A DNA stretch of 64,000 nucleotides from NCBI RefSeq assembly GCF_003997495.1, contig NZ_RZRU01000001.1, forward strand, positions 248,001-312,000, given 5' to 3'. Within the stretch, counting starts at the first letter, position 1, and each line of letters starts with the position of its first letter. The notes beneath the pieces are model-generated. The model was not told the origin of the DNA, did not search any database, and was given only the letters and a program-made list of their open reading frames with translations. Positions 52,376 to 61,740 of this stretch are shown piece by piece. The DNA is from Mesorhizobium sp. M7A.F.Ca.US.008.03.1.1 (GTDB lineage: Bacteria; Pseudomonadota; Alphaproteobacteria; Rhizobiales; Rhizobiaceae). The position numbers were made by a program, and so were the translations under genes.

Positions 52376-53362
52376 TCAACTCCGCGTCCAGACCCTGCGC
52401 ATCGTCCACCTGTCGACGGCGCCCCAGCTATATTTGTAGGCCTCCTGGCCGCGCAGGAAATCGAACTCGCGCGCATCTTCGCGGATCGACTCGGCGATTG
52501 CGTGGCCAATCAGGATCGCGCCTGGACTCTCCTCGGCATAGGCAGGATCGAAGCCACCCAGATAAGCATAGGCACGGCCGCGGTGGTGAAATCCGTAGTA
52601 GGCGCCGACGGTCCTGCCTCCGATCGCGAATAGCCAGCATCGCACCAGACCGTGAGCATCGAGCAAGGGAAGTGAGAGCCGATGGAATTGCTCGACGGCG
52701 GCGTTGGCCAACACACCGCCTCCGTGTTCGGCCCAGCGCGCATTGTGCAGGCGGATCAATTGATCGAGGAAGGTTTGCGGACTGCCGCTTGCCGATGACA
52801 GCGCGATCCGGCCGCATCTTGATGCGGCCTGGCGCGCCCGACGCAACTGGCGTCTGCGTCTTGGGGGGACGCAGCCTGCAAGCGTTTCGTCGCCGGCGAT
52901 GGCGAGCACGGGGCAGGCGGCATGGGCGGTCGGCCGATCCATCTCGGGATGGGTCATCGCAAGGGCGACGCTGTCCTGCGGCAAGTCCGACAAGATCCAT
53001 TGCGCCCACCCGATCGAGAGGATCGACTCGAGGACAATAGTGACAACCTCGGCTTCGATCCCAGGGACAGCCAGAATGTCCAGATAGTCGCTGAGCGAAA
53101 TGCCGACGGGAAGGAGCTTCGAACCGGCCGTCCCATGCTCGAGGTAAAGCGGCGCCAGACCGACCAGATCGCCGCCGCACCAGACCGCGACCGTCGCCAG
53201 TTCACCGGGTGCGAATGCGTGCCACCATGGCACCAGCCAGGCGGGAGATTGAAACGGCGTCGCCGAGGGACTCTGCTGCCACAGTTTCCACCAGTGCGGC
53301 GTCAAGGCGTCCAATTGTGCGAGGTCACCGATTATTTCGCTGCGCAGCACAGCTTGGCTCAC
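52376..53362 (-). CDS. GNAT-superfamily acyltransferase of the CelD/BioF2 type
   Basis: About 328 residues with the double GNAT-like layout of CelD/BioF2 proteins: PFQSPAWLVPWWHAF and GDLVGLAPLYLE near the N-terminus, RRRRQLRRARQ in the middle, LIRLHNARWAEHGGG, and the end motif GGRTVGAYYGFHHRGRAYAYLGGFDPAYAEESPG with FDFLRGQEAYKYSWG. Such proteins are found in polysaccharide clusters and are thought to transfer acyl or aminoacyl groups. The GTG at 53362 overlaps the previous stop in a GTGA; the longer open frame to 53881 is a shadow over the glycosyltransferase gene. Confidence 0.85.
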   Translation of the reverse strand: MSQAVLRSEIIGDLAQLDALTPHWWKLWQQSPSATPFQSPAWLVPWWHAFAPGELATVAVWCGGDLVGLAPLYLEHGTAGSKLLPVGISLSDYLDILAVPGIEAEVVTIVLESILSIGWAQWILSDLPQDSVALAMTHPEMDRPTAHAACPVLAIAGDETLAGCVPPRRRRQLRRARQAASRCGRIALSSASGSPQTFLDQLIRLHNARWAEHGGGVLANAAVEQFHRLSLPLLDAHGLVRCWLFAIGGRTVGAYYGFHHRGRAYAYLGGFDPAYAEESPGAILIGHAIAESIREDAREFDFLRGQEAYKYSWGAVDRWTMRRVWTRS

Positions 53363-54507
53363 GGCGTCGCTGCGAAGCGCCGGCGATCGGTGCCAAGCTG
53401 TGCCAGCGCCTGATAGGCATCCATGTAAGACGAGATCATCCGTTCCAGCGAAAACCGCCGGCGCGCTTCGGCCCTGCATGTCTCGGCATCCAAGCTGGGC
53501 GCCGCAAGAATGGCTCGGGCCATCTCGTCGACCGTGTCGACGAGAAAGCCCGTTCTGCCGTGCTCTATGACATCGGGAAGCGCACCCTTTGGGAAGGCGA
53601 CCACCGGGGTACCGCAGGCGAGGGCCTCCATGGCCACAAGCGAGCTGGTCTCGGCTGCCAGGCTCGGAATGACCAGACAGCGCGCTGCGTTGAGAAAGCG
53701 TCGCTTGGCGGTGAAGCCGAGCGGACCAAGGAAGCGGCGGCGACCGGCGAGACGAGGTTGGATCTCGTCGTGAAAGTACCGCGTATGCGTTTCGTAGGGA
53801 TAGACCTTGCCGCCGATGACCAGCGGCACGCCTGCCTGTTTGGCTGCATCGAGCGCCAGGTGGATTGCCTTTTCCGGGCAAACCCGGCTTAGAACCAGGG
53901 CAAAGTCGCGCTTCGGCTGCGGTAGGTTCAGCGCTTCGGTGTCAACGCCGTTCGGAATCGGTGCCGCCAGTCTGGCGCCAGGTGGCGCGGTTTTCTGCTG
54001 GCTGGGCGAGACCGCATGAAGCCAGAGGTCGCCGCGCGTCGGGCGCAATGCCGCGGCCGGATACCAATCCAATGGCAGGTGGAGGGTCACCAAGGTCGGA
54101 CCATCGTCGGGAAGATAAGCGTCGAAATCGATGCCGTGCAGATGAACCACATCGATGGGCCATCGGGCGCGGGCAGCGGCGATCGCTTTGCGATGGGCCT
54201 GTTGCGCGCGGCTCTTCGCCGCCTCGTCGAGCACGCCGCTTTCGGCCGGTATTTCCACAAGCGTGCCGCTCGTGCTGGAGCCACGGCAACCAATGACGAT
54301 AGATCGATGACCGGCGTGAACCAGTGCCCGATCGAGCATCGACAGAACCTGTTCTGCACCGCCGACAGCGTCGGGTCCGACGGGCGCGAGAGGGTAGGCG
54401 ACATTGAGAACAGTGAGTGTCGCGCCTGGTCGCGTCCCGGTGCCCTGCGTCGCATCTCCACCTGTCAACGGTGTCGCGAAGTCAGGCATCTGATGCATGG
54501 GCAGCAT
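53359..54507 (-). CDS. Family 4 glycosyltransferase
   Basis: A 382-residue GT-B fold enzyme: VLNVAYPLAPVGPDAVGGAEQVL near the N-terminus, DVVHLHGIDFDAYLP in the acceptor half, and in the donor half LVLSRVCPEKAIHLALDAAK, PLGFTAKRRFLNAARCLVIPSLAAETSSLVAMEALACGTPVVAF. The E-x7-E pair typical of GT4 retaining enzymes is present in the last segment. It would add a sugar to the operon's product. Six bases after the glycosidase-like gene and coupled to the acyltransferase gene. Confidence 0.9.
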   Translation of the reverse strand: MLPMHQMPDFATPLTGGDATQGTGTRPGATLTVLNVAYPLAPVGPDAVGGAEQVLSMLDRALVHAGHRSIVIGCRGSSTSGTLVEIPAESGVLDEAAKSRAQQAHRKAIAAARARWPIDVVHLHGIDFDAYLPDDGPTLVTLHLPLDWYPAAALRPTRGDLWLHAVSPSQQKTAPPGARLAAPIPNGVDTEALNLPQPKRDFALVLSRVCPEKAIHLALDAAKQAGVPLVIGGKVYPYETHTRYFHDEIQPRLAGRRRFLGPLGFTAKRRFLNAARCLVIPSLAAETSSLVAMEALACGTPVVAFPKGALPDVIEHGRTGFLVDTVDEMARAILAAPSLDAETCRAEARRRFSLERMISSYMDAYQALAQLGTDRRRFAATP

Positions 54508-54513
54508 GGCAAT

Positions 54514-55446
54514 TCACGCCGCCGAGGCCCGCTGCGTGGGGAGCGAGGCGGATGTCATGCCAGGCGCATAGCGGCGGATCATGGTTGAGCAGAATTCCGC
54601 GAACTCCTCCGGCACCAGCGGCGGGCTGGTATGGTGAGGCATCATTCCGCGGTGCTGAGGTGTGAAGCAGAAGGTGACCGTCACGTCGAAATCGGCGAGT
54701 GCTTCCATCTGCCGGTCGAACCAGTCGAGCGCATTCGGCCGAAAGCTGTCCGCCCAGGAAAGTCCGGTACGCATATAGGTGACACCCAGCCGCTTCATCC
54801 AGGCGACGGCGTCGTCCAGCCGCGGATCTTCGAAATGAAACCACTGCACCAGTCCCATTGCGGGTGTATGGCGCAGGAATTCCTCCAGCGCGGGCTTTGG
54901 CGTGCCGTCCTGGCGCAGCAGCCCCATATGGAAATGGCGGTAATAAGAGGAGCCCTCGGCTTCGCGGTGACGCGTCGTTGCTTCCCATTCACGCGGAAGA
55001 TCGTAGAGGCTGTACCACTGGATGCGTGGTGCGTTGCCGAGCAGCAATTCAGCTGTGCGCTTGAGCCCCCAGACTTGGATTTCCTCGGCGCCGAAGGTCG
55101 ATACGCCGACCTCGCTGACCCAGATGGGAAGGTCGGTGACGGCCGCTATCTCGCCGATCTTCTGCGGCCATTCCTGGATCTGCCACAGGTTCCAGTCAAG
55201 GGGAAAGCCGTGCACGGCGACGGCATCGACATGATCCAGCACGCCGAATTCCTTCATGCGGGTGATGAACCCCGGGTCTATCGGCGAGATGCCACCGAGC
55301 ACTTTCGTCAATAGCGGATTCTCGGACGCGATTGCGTCCGCCGCCAGGGTCGCCATCCTGGCAAAGCGGCTCCAATCGGGGTCGAGTTCGGGGTCCCAAT
55401 GCGATTTGTTGTTGGGCTCGTTCCAGATCATCGCGGCTTCAATCAT
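54514..55446 (-). CDS. Glycoside-hydrolase-like (TIM-barrel, beta-glycosidase type) protein
   Basis: 310 residues with a clan GH-A type barrel: MIWNEPNNKSHWDPELDPDW contains the acid/base NEP motif, and LPIWVSEVGVSTFG the likely nucleophile Glu. YMRTGLSWADSFRPNALDWF follows in the second half. No signal peptide, so it acts in the cytoplasm, unusual for a polysaccharide hydrolase; it may trim a precursor or act as transglycosylase. The ATG at 55446 overlaps the end of the methyltransferase gene by eight bases; AAAGGA is upstream. Family number cannot be fixed by eye; GH39-like is possible. Confidence 0.75.
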   Translation of the reverse strand: MIEAAMIWNEPNNKSHWDPELDPDWSRFARMATLAADAIASENPLLTKVLGGISPIDPGFITRMKEFGVLDHVDAVAVHGFPLDWNLWQIQEWPQKIGEIAAVTDLPIWVSEVGVSTFGAEEIQVWGLKRTAELLLGNAPRIQWYSLYDLPREWEATTRHREAEGSSYYRHFHMGLLRQDGTPKPALEEFLRHTPAMGLVQWFHFEDPRLDDAVAWMKRLGVTYMRTGLSWADSFRPNALDWFDRQMEALADFDVTVTFCFTPQHRGMMPHHTSPPLVPEEFAEFCSTMIRRYAPGMTSASLPTQRASAA

Positions 55447-56200
55447 GGCGCTGTCCTTTCGAGGGGTAGACGGGACCCCCGCTGGCCGGGTCGCCGGCGG
55501 CGCGGCAGAAATAGACCTCCTGCTCCGGATGCAGGACGATTTCAAACCCGGCACTGCGCAGCATCGCTTCGGTGCAGGCGCGGTTTGGTATCCACCAGTT
55601 GGTCGGGTCATCGGCATAGCGGTGCTCGATGAAATGGAGCTTGGGAAATTCCGGCCGATCGAACAGGTCATGCGTCCAGAAATGATAGTTCTCTTCCATC
55701 TCGGGCAGATTTGTGCTGCCGCGCTGCATGGACTGGAAGATCATCAGGTCACCGGCGACATGCTCACGGATAAGGTCGAGCGCGAGCAAGGGGTGGCGCA
55801 AGTGATAAAGCACCCCCATGAACAGCACGACATCGAATGTTTCACGCAGTGCGCCGACGTCGTAGACCGAAAGTTTCTGGAATTCGATCTCGCAATCGGC
55901 GATCTCGGCGGCAAAGCGGGCCTGCGCCAGATAAGCTTCATCGAAATCGATGCCGAGGACACGGGCAGCACCTCGCCGTTTCATCTCGATGGAATAGAAA
56001 CCGGCATTGCAGCCGATATCCAGCACTGTTTTGCCTGTCAGATCCGCGGGAATGGCCTCGGCGAATTTGCGCCATTTGATCAGCGGATAATTGCCGAGAA
56101 AATGGTTGGGAGCGGTTTCGACACCCGCCAGTTCCATGTTGTGGAACCATGGGCCGAGAGCATCGATACGGCGACGGATTTCGGCATGGGAATGCAGCAT
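55439..56200 (-). CDS. SAM-dependent methyltransferase, CmoB-like (TIGR04290-like)
   Basis: 253 residues: WFHNMELAGVETAPNHFLGNYPLIKW at the N-terminus, VLDIGCNAGFYSIEMKRRGA as SAM-binding motif, LGIDFDEAYLAQA, VVLFMGVLYHLRHPLLALD, and WWIPNRACTEAMLRSAGF. This is the pattern of CmoB-related methyltransferases. In a glycan operon it more likely methylates or carboxymethylates a sugar than tRNA. Two bases after the nucleotidyltransferase gene. Confidence 0.83.
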   Translation of the reverse strand: MLHSHAEIRRRIDALGPWFHNMELAGVETAPNHFLGNYPLIKWRKFAEAIPADLTGKTVLDIGCNAGFYSIEMKRRGAARVLGIDFDEAYLAQARFAAEIADCEIEFQKLSVYDVGALRETFDVVLFMGVLYHLRHPLLALDLIREHVAGDLMIFQSMQRGSTNLPEMEENYHFWTHDLFDRPEFPKLHFIEHRYADDPTNWWIPNRACTEAMLRSAGFEIVLHPEQEVYFCRAAGDPASGGPVYPSKGQRHD

Positions 56201-56202
56201 GA

Positions 56203-57006
56203 TCAGGCTCCTTCGCCGGGAACGACAGGCACATGCGAACGGGCACTTGGCGTAATCGTGGCGGGTTGGTGATGGACGGGTGCGGCGCCTTCTTCGAGCA
56301 GCCGCAGAGCCGTGCGATAGCCGTTGAACGTGCCGACATCGACATAGGCGGACCCAGCCTTGACGCCATGGGCCTCACCACCGGCTGCCAGATAGGCATT
56401 GATCAGCGTACCGATATATTCGTCGCAGCAGTCCCGTTCGCGCCAGAGTGCCGCCAGCTGGTGCAAGGTCCGGCCCGGCATCTTGAATGCCCCCCAGATC
56501 CAGTTCGTGGCAGCGTCTTGCCGCTTGACCTGGATTTCCTTCACCCGATCTCTTTCGTCGAGAACCACGGCATCGAAAAATTCCGGGCGGTCCACCGGAA
56601 AGAGCAGGAACGATAGGGAACTGTCGGGCAAGCACGAGAAGCCATCCTCGGGGAACCAGATCGTATCGGGCAAACCAATCAAAGCCGTCTCGTCGGGCGC
56701 GACGAGAGGCGCTGCCCGAAAAATCGCATCGCAAAGTCCAACGGGATTGGGCTGCACCACGAAGAGAGCTGCGGCGTCACCATAGCCGGCGGCGTAATAT
56801 TCGAGAATGTCGGATTTGCCCGATCCAATGATGAAACAGATCTTGTCGACGCCGGCACGCACCATCCGCCGCACCAGATACTCGCTCACAGCGCAGGGAC
56901 GCTCGGTCTGGCCATCGATCCGACTGCCGACCGGCAGCAGCTCTTTCGAGAAGCCGAGCGGTTGAATGCGGCTGCCGCGCCCGGCAGCGGGCACGATGCC
57001 CAACAT
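56203..57006 (-). CDS. Sugar-phosphate nucleotidyltransferase
   Basis: 267 residues with the nucleotidyltransferase N-terminus GIVPAAGRGSRIQPLGFSKELLPV (GxGxR plus catalytic Lys), then CFIIGSGKSDILEYY and LIGLPDTIWFPEDG with the metal-binding Asp. RmlA/GalU-type enzymes make NDP-sugars from sugar-1-phosphates. Because an inositol-phosphate synthase is in the same operon, an NDP-inositol or related product is possible but unproven. Its start overlaps the CgeB-like gene stop by one base. Confidence 0.86.
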   Translation of the reverse strand: MLGIVPAAGRGSRIQPLGFSKELLPVGSRIDGQTERPCAVSEYLVRRMVRAGVDKICFIIGSGKSDILEYYAAGYGDAAALFVVQPNPVGLCDAIFRAAPLVAPDETALIGLPDTIWFPEDGFSCLPDSSLSFLLFPVDRPEFFDAVVLDERDRVKEIQVKRQDAATNWIWGAFKMPGRTLHQLAALWRERDCCDEYIGTLINAYLAAGGEAHGVKAGSAYVDVGTFNGYRTALRLLEEGAAPVHHQPATITPSARSHVPVVPGEGA

Positions 57007-58106
57007 CAGACTGCTTCCATCATCGGTTCGCCGGGAGATCTTTGAAAGGCGTCGTTTAGAATGTGGTCCAGCTCCGCCGCGCGCCGGGCAGAGGTGTGTT
57101 CGTCGAGAACCCGTTCGCGTGCACGGGTTCTGATGGCATTGAGTTCTCCTGCGGGTAAGGCGAGCGCCGCGACCACGTCATCGGTGTCGTGGGCCAGCAG
57201 GATCTCGCTGTCAGGTTCGAAGAAGCTGCTTAGGCCCGGCCAGGTGTCGGTTATGATAGGCACTCCACATGCCGCTGCTTCGAACAACCGACCTGAAGGG
57301 CACCAGCCCTTTTGCGCCATCGCCTCGCGGGTGACATTCAGCGTCAGACGAGAGGATGAGAAAAACGCCGGGTGATCGGCCGGCGGAAGGTGCCTGACGA
57401 AGAAGATGTTGTCGCTCCACGGGAACTCCTGCGGGTATTGTGCGCCGCCGATGATGAAGCGCTGGTCCGGCAAGCGCGCAGCTGGGCGAACCAGCAGATT
57501 TTCGACCGCCGCCTGGCGATCTGGCGCGTAGGTTCCGAGATAGGACAAATCGGCCCTGAAATCGGCACGCGGCGCTGCCGGCCGGTGTTGGTCGGGATCG
57601 ACATGCCCATAGAGCGGCACCACGTGACGCGCACCCAGCACCGTCTTCAGCGCGTCGATCGCCGCGCCGCCTGTGTAACTCAGGACGAGATCGAAATCTG
57701 CAAGACCCTCAGGGCCGAAGTAGGGTGGACGCTCACCCTGTTCGATGCGGGCAAGCGTGACCGGAGTGTCCAGATCGTAGAAGACACGCGTTCCGCGGCC
57801 TGCCTGCTGCGCCAGCCGCGAGGCGTCCACGGCGTCGGGACAATAAGAGGTGACGATCACGACATCCGATTGTTTGATCGTTTGCTCCGCGACCCGGCGG
57901 ATGTCCTCCCAGTCCGGGTAGAGCACGACGTTGCCGCCGTCCAGATGATCGAGATCACGCGTTCCGGCATAGTAGGGTGTGTCGCGTTCGAAGAAGGTAA
58001 TGGACCAGCCGCGCCGGGCGAGGGCTCGGATCAGTCCCCTCCATAGGGTGGCATGGCCGTTACCCCATGAAGACGTGACAGTAAGACCGAAAATGACCAT
58101 CTGCAT
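57006..58106 (-). CDS. CgeB-like glycosyltransferase 1
   Basis: 366 residues: VIFGLTVTSSWGNGHATLWRG at the start, FYDLDTPVTLARIE, LVLSYTGGAAIDAL, LSYLGTYAPDRQAAVENLLV, LTLNVTREAMAQKGWCPSGR and LFEAAACGVPIITDTWPGLSSFF. This is the spore-maturation-protein CgeB family of GT-B-like glycosyltransferases. It is clearly paralogous to the partial gene at 63091-64000. 14 bases after the phosphatase gene, within the INO1 operon. Confidence 0.86.
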   Translation of the reverse strand: MQMVIFGLTVTSSWGNGHATLWRGLIRALARRGWSITFFERDTPYYAGTRDLDHLDGGNVVLYPDWEDIRRVAEQTIKQSDVVIVTSYCPDAVDASRLAQQAGRGTRVFYDLDTPVTLARIEQGERPPYFGPEGLADFDLVLSYTGGAAIDALKTVLGARHVVPLYGHVDPDQHRPAAPRADFRADLSYLGTYAPDRQAAVENLLVRPAARLPDQRFIIGGAQYPQEFPWSDNIFFVRHLPPADHPAFFSSSRLTLNVTREAMAQKGWCPSGRLFEAAACGVPIITDTWPGLSSFFEPDSEILLAHDTDDVVAALALPAGELNAIRTRARERVLDEHTSARRAAELDHILNDAFQRSPGEPMMEAV

Positions 58107-58120
58107 CCGGCAAATCCTCG

Positions 58121-58717
58121 TCAGGCGACTTCGTTCAATCGGATCAGCTTCGCTCCCCAGTCCCCCGACACGATCGTCGTGATCGAAGCGGGATCGATGT
58201 CGAAGCGAAAGCAGTCACCGGCCGGCAAGCCAAGGACGTTGCAAACGGCGGCCTTGATCACATCGGCGTGGCTGACCAGGGCGACGCATTGGTTCTGATG
58301 CCGCTCGCGGGCCGCGGTCATCAGCGACACAATGCGTTGCTGGACATCCTGCATGGTCTCGCCGCTTGGCGTCCTTGCCTCCTGCCGCTGGTCATTCCAG
58401 GCTCGCCAGCTGGCGTCGCCATTCAACTCATCGAAAGTCTTTCCCGACCAGTCGCCGAAGTCGACCTCGTCGAGTTCGGCGCAGATCGCGATTTCCCCGA
58501 CACCGCAGGCTAGCGCGATTGGCAGCGCCGTCTCCCGCGTACGCTCACGCGGGCTGCACAGGATCGCGGCGATAGGTTCCCGGGCCATGCGGCCGCCAAG
58601 CTGCGCTGCCTGTGCCTTGCCGGCATCGCCGAGGCAAACGCCGTCCATCCGGCCTGCAAGATAGGAGCCAACATTGTCGTGTGCCGCATGGCGGATCAGA
58701 AAGAAGGTCGTCGTCAT
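58121..58717 (-). CDS. Histidine-phosphatase-superfamily protein
   Basis: 198 residues with the RHG-type catalytic motif near the N-terminus in the form [10 protein letters not shown], then [14 protein letters not shown], the conserved Glu in [17 protein letters not shown], and [13 protein letters not shown] holding the second catalytic His. Related to CobC/phosphoglycerate-mutase-like phosphatases. Immediately downstream of and overlapping (ATGA) the inositol phosphate synthase gene, so inositol-1-phosphate or a derived phosphoester is a reasonable substrate. The open frame to 59014 is a shadow. Confidence 0.86.
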   Translation of the reverse strand: MTTTFFLIRHAAHDNVGSYLAGRMDGVCLGDAGKAQAAQLGGRMAREPIAAILCSPRERTRETALPIALACGVGEIAICAELDEVDFGDWSGKTFDELNGDASWRAWNDQRQEARTPSGETMQDVQQRIVSLMTAARERHQNQCVALVSHADVIKAAVCNVLGLPAGDCFRFDIDPASITTIVSGDWGAKLIRLNEVA

Positions 58718-59817
58718 TCTGCAGCATCGAGCAAAGGCTCGTCCTTGCCGGCGATGAATGCAAGCGTGCGCTGCCGCGCTTCGGCGTCGGTGAACTGTTC
58801 GGGAGGCGACTTCATGAAGTAACTGCAGGGACCGGTCAGGGCACCGGCTATGCCGCGATCGAGCGCCAGCTTGGCGCAGCGTACCGCATCGATCACCACG
58901 CCGGCTGAATTTGGAGAATCCCAGACTTCCAGCTTGAGCTCGGCATTGAGCGGCACGCCGCCGAAAGTCGTGCCTTCCACCCTTATATAGGCCCACTTGC
59001 GATCGGTGAGCCAAGGCACATGGTCGCTCGGGCCGACATGGATGTTGCCCGGTTCCAGCGGAACATCGAACTGGCTGGCCACGGACTGTGTCTTCGAGAT
59101 TTTCTTCGATTCCAGCCGCTCGCGTTCCAGCATGTTGAGAAAATCGGTGTTGCCGCCGAAATTCAGCTGATAGGTGCGGTCGATGCGTACGCCGCGTTCG
59201 CGGAAGAGATTGGCCAGCAACCGGTGTACGATGGTTGCGCCGACCTGGCTCTTGATATCGTCGCCGACCAGCGGCAGTCCTCGCTGCTCAAAGCGCCGGC
59301 GCCATTCCGGGCGTGAGGCGATGAAAACGGGTATGCAATTGACGAAGGCGCAGCCGGCCTCGAGTGCGCATTCGGCATAGAAGCAAGTCGCCTCCTCGGA
59401 ACCCACCGGCAGGTAGGAAACCAGCACGTCAGCGTTGCTGTCGCGCAGGATCTCGCTGACATTGGCAACCGGCTCCGGAGCTTCTTCAATCTCGTCGCGC
59501 AAGTATTTGCCGATCCCGTCCAGCGTCGGTCCGCGCTCGACGCGAACGCCGGTTGTCAGCGCGTCGGCAAAGCGGAAGGTGTTGTTCGGGGCGGCGTAGA
59601 TCGCTTCCGCGACGTCGAGGCCAACCTTGCTCTTGGCGACATCGAATGCGCAGACAATCTCGATGTCGTCGACATGGTAGCCGCCGAGGTCGGCATGCAT
59701 CAGCCCAGGGATTGGTTCGTTGCTTTTCGCGTGACGGTAAAAGGAGAGGCCCTGCACGAGGGAGGATGCGCAGTTGCCGACCCCAACGATACCAACACGA
59801 ACCTTTTTCGATCCCAC
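58714..59817 (-). CDS. myo-Inositol-1-phosphate synthase (INO1-type)
   Basis: 367 residues, the same length as the actinobacterial-type short Ino1. NAD-binding start [93 protein letters not shown]; and [34 protein letters not shown]. The enzyme converts glucose-6-phosphate to inositol-1-phosphate. It is uncommon in proteobacteria. First gene of the nine-gene operon, preceded by an EcfG-type promoter, and divergent from the two-domain gene at 59975. Confidence 0.91.
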   Translation of the reverse strand: MGSKKVRVGIVGVGNCASSLVQGLSFYRHAKSNEPIPGLMHADLGGYHVDDIEIVCAFDVAKSKVGLDVAEAIYAAPNNTFRFADALTTGVRVERGPTLDGIGKYLRDEIEEAPEPVANVSEILRDSNADVLVSYLPVGSEEATCFYAECALEAGCAFVNCIPVFIASRPEWRRRFEQRGLPLVGDDIKSQVGATIVHRLLANLFRERGVRIDRTYQLNFGGNTDFLNMLERERLESKKISKTQSVASQFDVPLEPGNIHVGPSDHVPWLTDRKWAYIRVEGTTFGGVPLNAELKLEVWDSPNSAGVVIDAVRCAKLALDRGIAGALTGPCSYFMKSPPEQFTDAEARQRTLAFIAGKDEPLLDAAE

Positions 59818-59861
59818 GAAACCGCCACCCTATGTTGTTCAAAGGTAAGTTCCTGGCGCCG

Positions 59862-59886
59862 AACCATCAGCGTGCCGGAATGTTCC
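59862..59886 (-). promoter_or_regulatory. EcfG-type promoter of the inositol-phosphate synthase operon
   Basis: On the minus strand: GGAAC (59886-59882), 16 bases, GGTT (59865-59862), leaving a leader of about 38 bases before the ATG at 59817. Confidence 0.78.
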
Positions 59887-59919
59887 TCCGCCCCATCGAA
59901 AAATTGCGCGACACAGCAT

Positions 59920-59944
59920 GGATCGAAGCTGCATTCGATGCGTT
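59920..59944 (+). promoter_or_regulatory. EcfG-like promoter of the two-domain PRTase/kinase-like gene
   Basis: GGATC, 16 bases, CGTT: one mismatch in the -35, exact -10, 31 bases before the ATG at 59975. Confidence 0.6.
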
Positions 59945-59974
59945 GCCGCACGGCAAGCATTGGAAAACCGATCG

Positions 59975-61717
59975 ATGATCGTCTACGGCGACCACAAGCA
60001 GACGCGGAACGCACAACAGCTTCGCGAAGCAGCAAGCGAAATGGCCGAAAGCCTGGATCAGATGTCTCGTGGCGTCCAACGCCATGCTGCATTGGTCGGA
60101 CTGTTCATCAGCGTGTCGGAACTGGTTCAGGCGCTTGCCGATGTCGATTTTGAAACCAGCGGCATCGACATCTTTTCGACGCGACAACAGCAAGGCGCCA
60201 GGTTGCTGGTCGGACTTGCGGCAGAGGTGGCGAAGTCGTGGCGAAGTGGTTTTGGGGTCGGCGGTGGCATCGATCCGAGACTTCTCAAACTGCTTGCCGG
60301 GCTCGACTGCCAGGCTGAGGTTCTGACCGGCTCTGCCGAGGGTTATGCGCACTATGCGCTTTATCCCGAAAGCTATTTGGACGCGGCGCGGAAGTCAGGT
60401 CTCGATGCGAACACATGTGTAATCGGCGTCCGCAGCATTGGCCTTGGGCTGGCAGCTATGGTGGCGGCCTCGATTGGCGCGCCGGCGCCATTCAGCGTTC
60501 GCCCGATCGGCCATCCCTTCCGCCGGCATGTCAACGCCGATCCGCGGTCGATCGCCACCTGGAAGAACAATCCATCGGCGCGTTTCGCCGTTGTCGACGA
60601 GGGTCCCGGCCTGTCCGGCAGTTCGATGCATGCCGTTGTCGTGTGGCTGCGTGAACTGGATATCGATACGGACCGCATTCACCTGTTTCCCAGCCATTCA
60701 GGCGGCCCGGGCACCGAAGCGTCGGGGGAGACTCGGGAGACGTGGTCGCGCTGTCCGAAACATGTGGCGACGGCGTTTGAATGCACCTTCTCCGAAAGCT
60801 CGAAAATTCCCACGCTGCGCGATTGGGTGGCCGAGGCGGTCGGCAGGCCGGAATTAAGCCTGACCGAACTATCTGGTGGCGAGTGGCGGGCCGCCCACTA
60901 CGCCGACGAAGGACGCTGGCCGCCGAGCCCACGCGGTACCGAGCGGCGTAAATTCCTTGCGTCTGCCGGACGTGACCGCTGGCTCGTCAAATTTGCCGGC
61001 CTCGGCGAAACCGGACTGCGCAAGAAACGAGCCGCGGCGATGTTGCATGAAGCCGGGTTCGGATCACAAGTTGTAACGCTTTGCCATGGCTTTCTGGTTG
61101 AACGGTGGATTGACGGCACCACGATGGATCAGGCGCCGCTGCCCAGGGAAAGACTGATCGCGGAGTTCACAAATTACCTGGCCTGGCGTGCGCTTAATCT
61201 TCGAACTTGCGAACCGGGTGCATCATTGCTCGCGCTTGCGGAAATGGCTGTTTCCAACGCGTCGGAAGCCTTGGGCGAGAAACGCGCGGCGACGTTGCGC
61301 GGTTGGCTCTCGAAAGAGACCCCCGCGCACGTGCTGCAGCGCGTTGAAGTCGACGGAAAGCTCCAACCGTGGGAATTTCTCGTTGGTGCCGACGGCAGGG
61401 TGCTCAAGACAGATGCTGTTGACCATTGCCGGGCTCACGATTTGATCGGCTGCCAGCCAATAGAGTGGGACATTGCCGGCGCCCGTGTCGAACATGGACT
61501 ATCCGACAGCGATGTGAGGACCTTGGTCGAGGGAATGCAGCTTGCGGTCGGCAATGGCCACATCGCCTTTTTCGAACCGTGCTATTTGGCATTCCAGCTC
61601 GGACTCTGGAGCACGGCTGCGCAGTCCGAAAATGGCCGGGAAAAAACAAGGCTGGCCGCGACGGCAGACCGATATAGGATGCGACTGATACGGTTCCTGG
61701 AAGAATGCCGGGTATGA
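59975..61717 (+). CDS. Two-domain protein: phosphoribosyltransferase-like plus kinase-like
   Basis: About 580 residues. The N-terminal half (to ~290) has a PRTase-like PRPP loop in FAVVDEGPGLSGSSMHAVV (around residue 205), with CVIGVRSIGLGLAAMVAASI (around 150) as a possible preceding loop. The C-terminal half contains RKFLASAGRDRWLVKFAGLG, KKRAAAMLHEAGF and CHGFLVERWIDG, reminiscent of the N-lobe of aminoglycoside-phosphotransferase-like kinases, and a later VGADGRVLKTDAVDHCRAHD that may hold the metal-binding Asp. No known family covers both halves to my knowledge. ATG 59975 is preferred; 59918 is an alternative. Divergent from the INO1 operon and likely stress-controlled. Confidence 0.72.
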   Translation: MIVYGDHKQTRNAQQLREAASEMAESLDQMSRGVQRHAALVGLFISVSELVQALADVDFETSGIDIFSTRQQQGARLLVGLAAEVAKSWRSGFGVGGGIDPRLLKLLAGLDCQAEVLTGSAEGYAHYALYPESYLDAARKSGLDANTCVIGVRSIGLGLAAMVAASIGAPAPFSVRPIGHPFRRHVNADPRSIATWKNNPSARFAVVDEGPGLSGSSMHAVVVWLRELDIDTDRIHLFPSHSGGPGTEASGETRETWSRCPKHVATAFECTFSESSKIPTLRDWVAEAVGRPELSLTELSGGEWRAAHYADEGRWPPSPRGTERRKFLASAGRDRWLVKFAGLGETGLRKKRAAAMLHEAGFGSQVVTLCHGFLVERWIDGTTMDQAPLPRERLIAEFTNYLAWRALNLRTCEPGASLLALAEMAVSNASEALGEKRAATLRGWLSKETPAHVLQRVEVDGKLQPWEFLVGADGRVLKTDAVDHCRAHDLIGCQPIEWDIAGARVEHGLSDSDVRTLVEGMQLAVGNGHIAFFEPCYLAFQLGLWSTAAQSENGREKTRLAATADRYRMRLIRFLEECRV

Positions 61718-61740
61718 TCGTTCCGATCAGTCCAGCCTTC

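Noticed and set aside
53363..53881. N-terminal extension of the acyltransferase-like gene
   Set aside because: It overlaps the glycosyltransferase gene in another frame; the GTG at 53362 overlapping that stop is the natural start.
59832..59978. A 48-residue open frame whose stop overlaps the ATG of the two-domain gene, suggesting a coupled small protein
   Set aside because: No ribosome binding site, and both the EcfG-type promoter of the inositol-phosphate synthase gene and the EcfG-like promoter of the two-domain gene lie inside it, so it is more likely promoter DNA.
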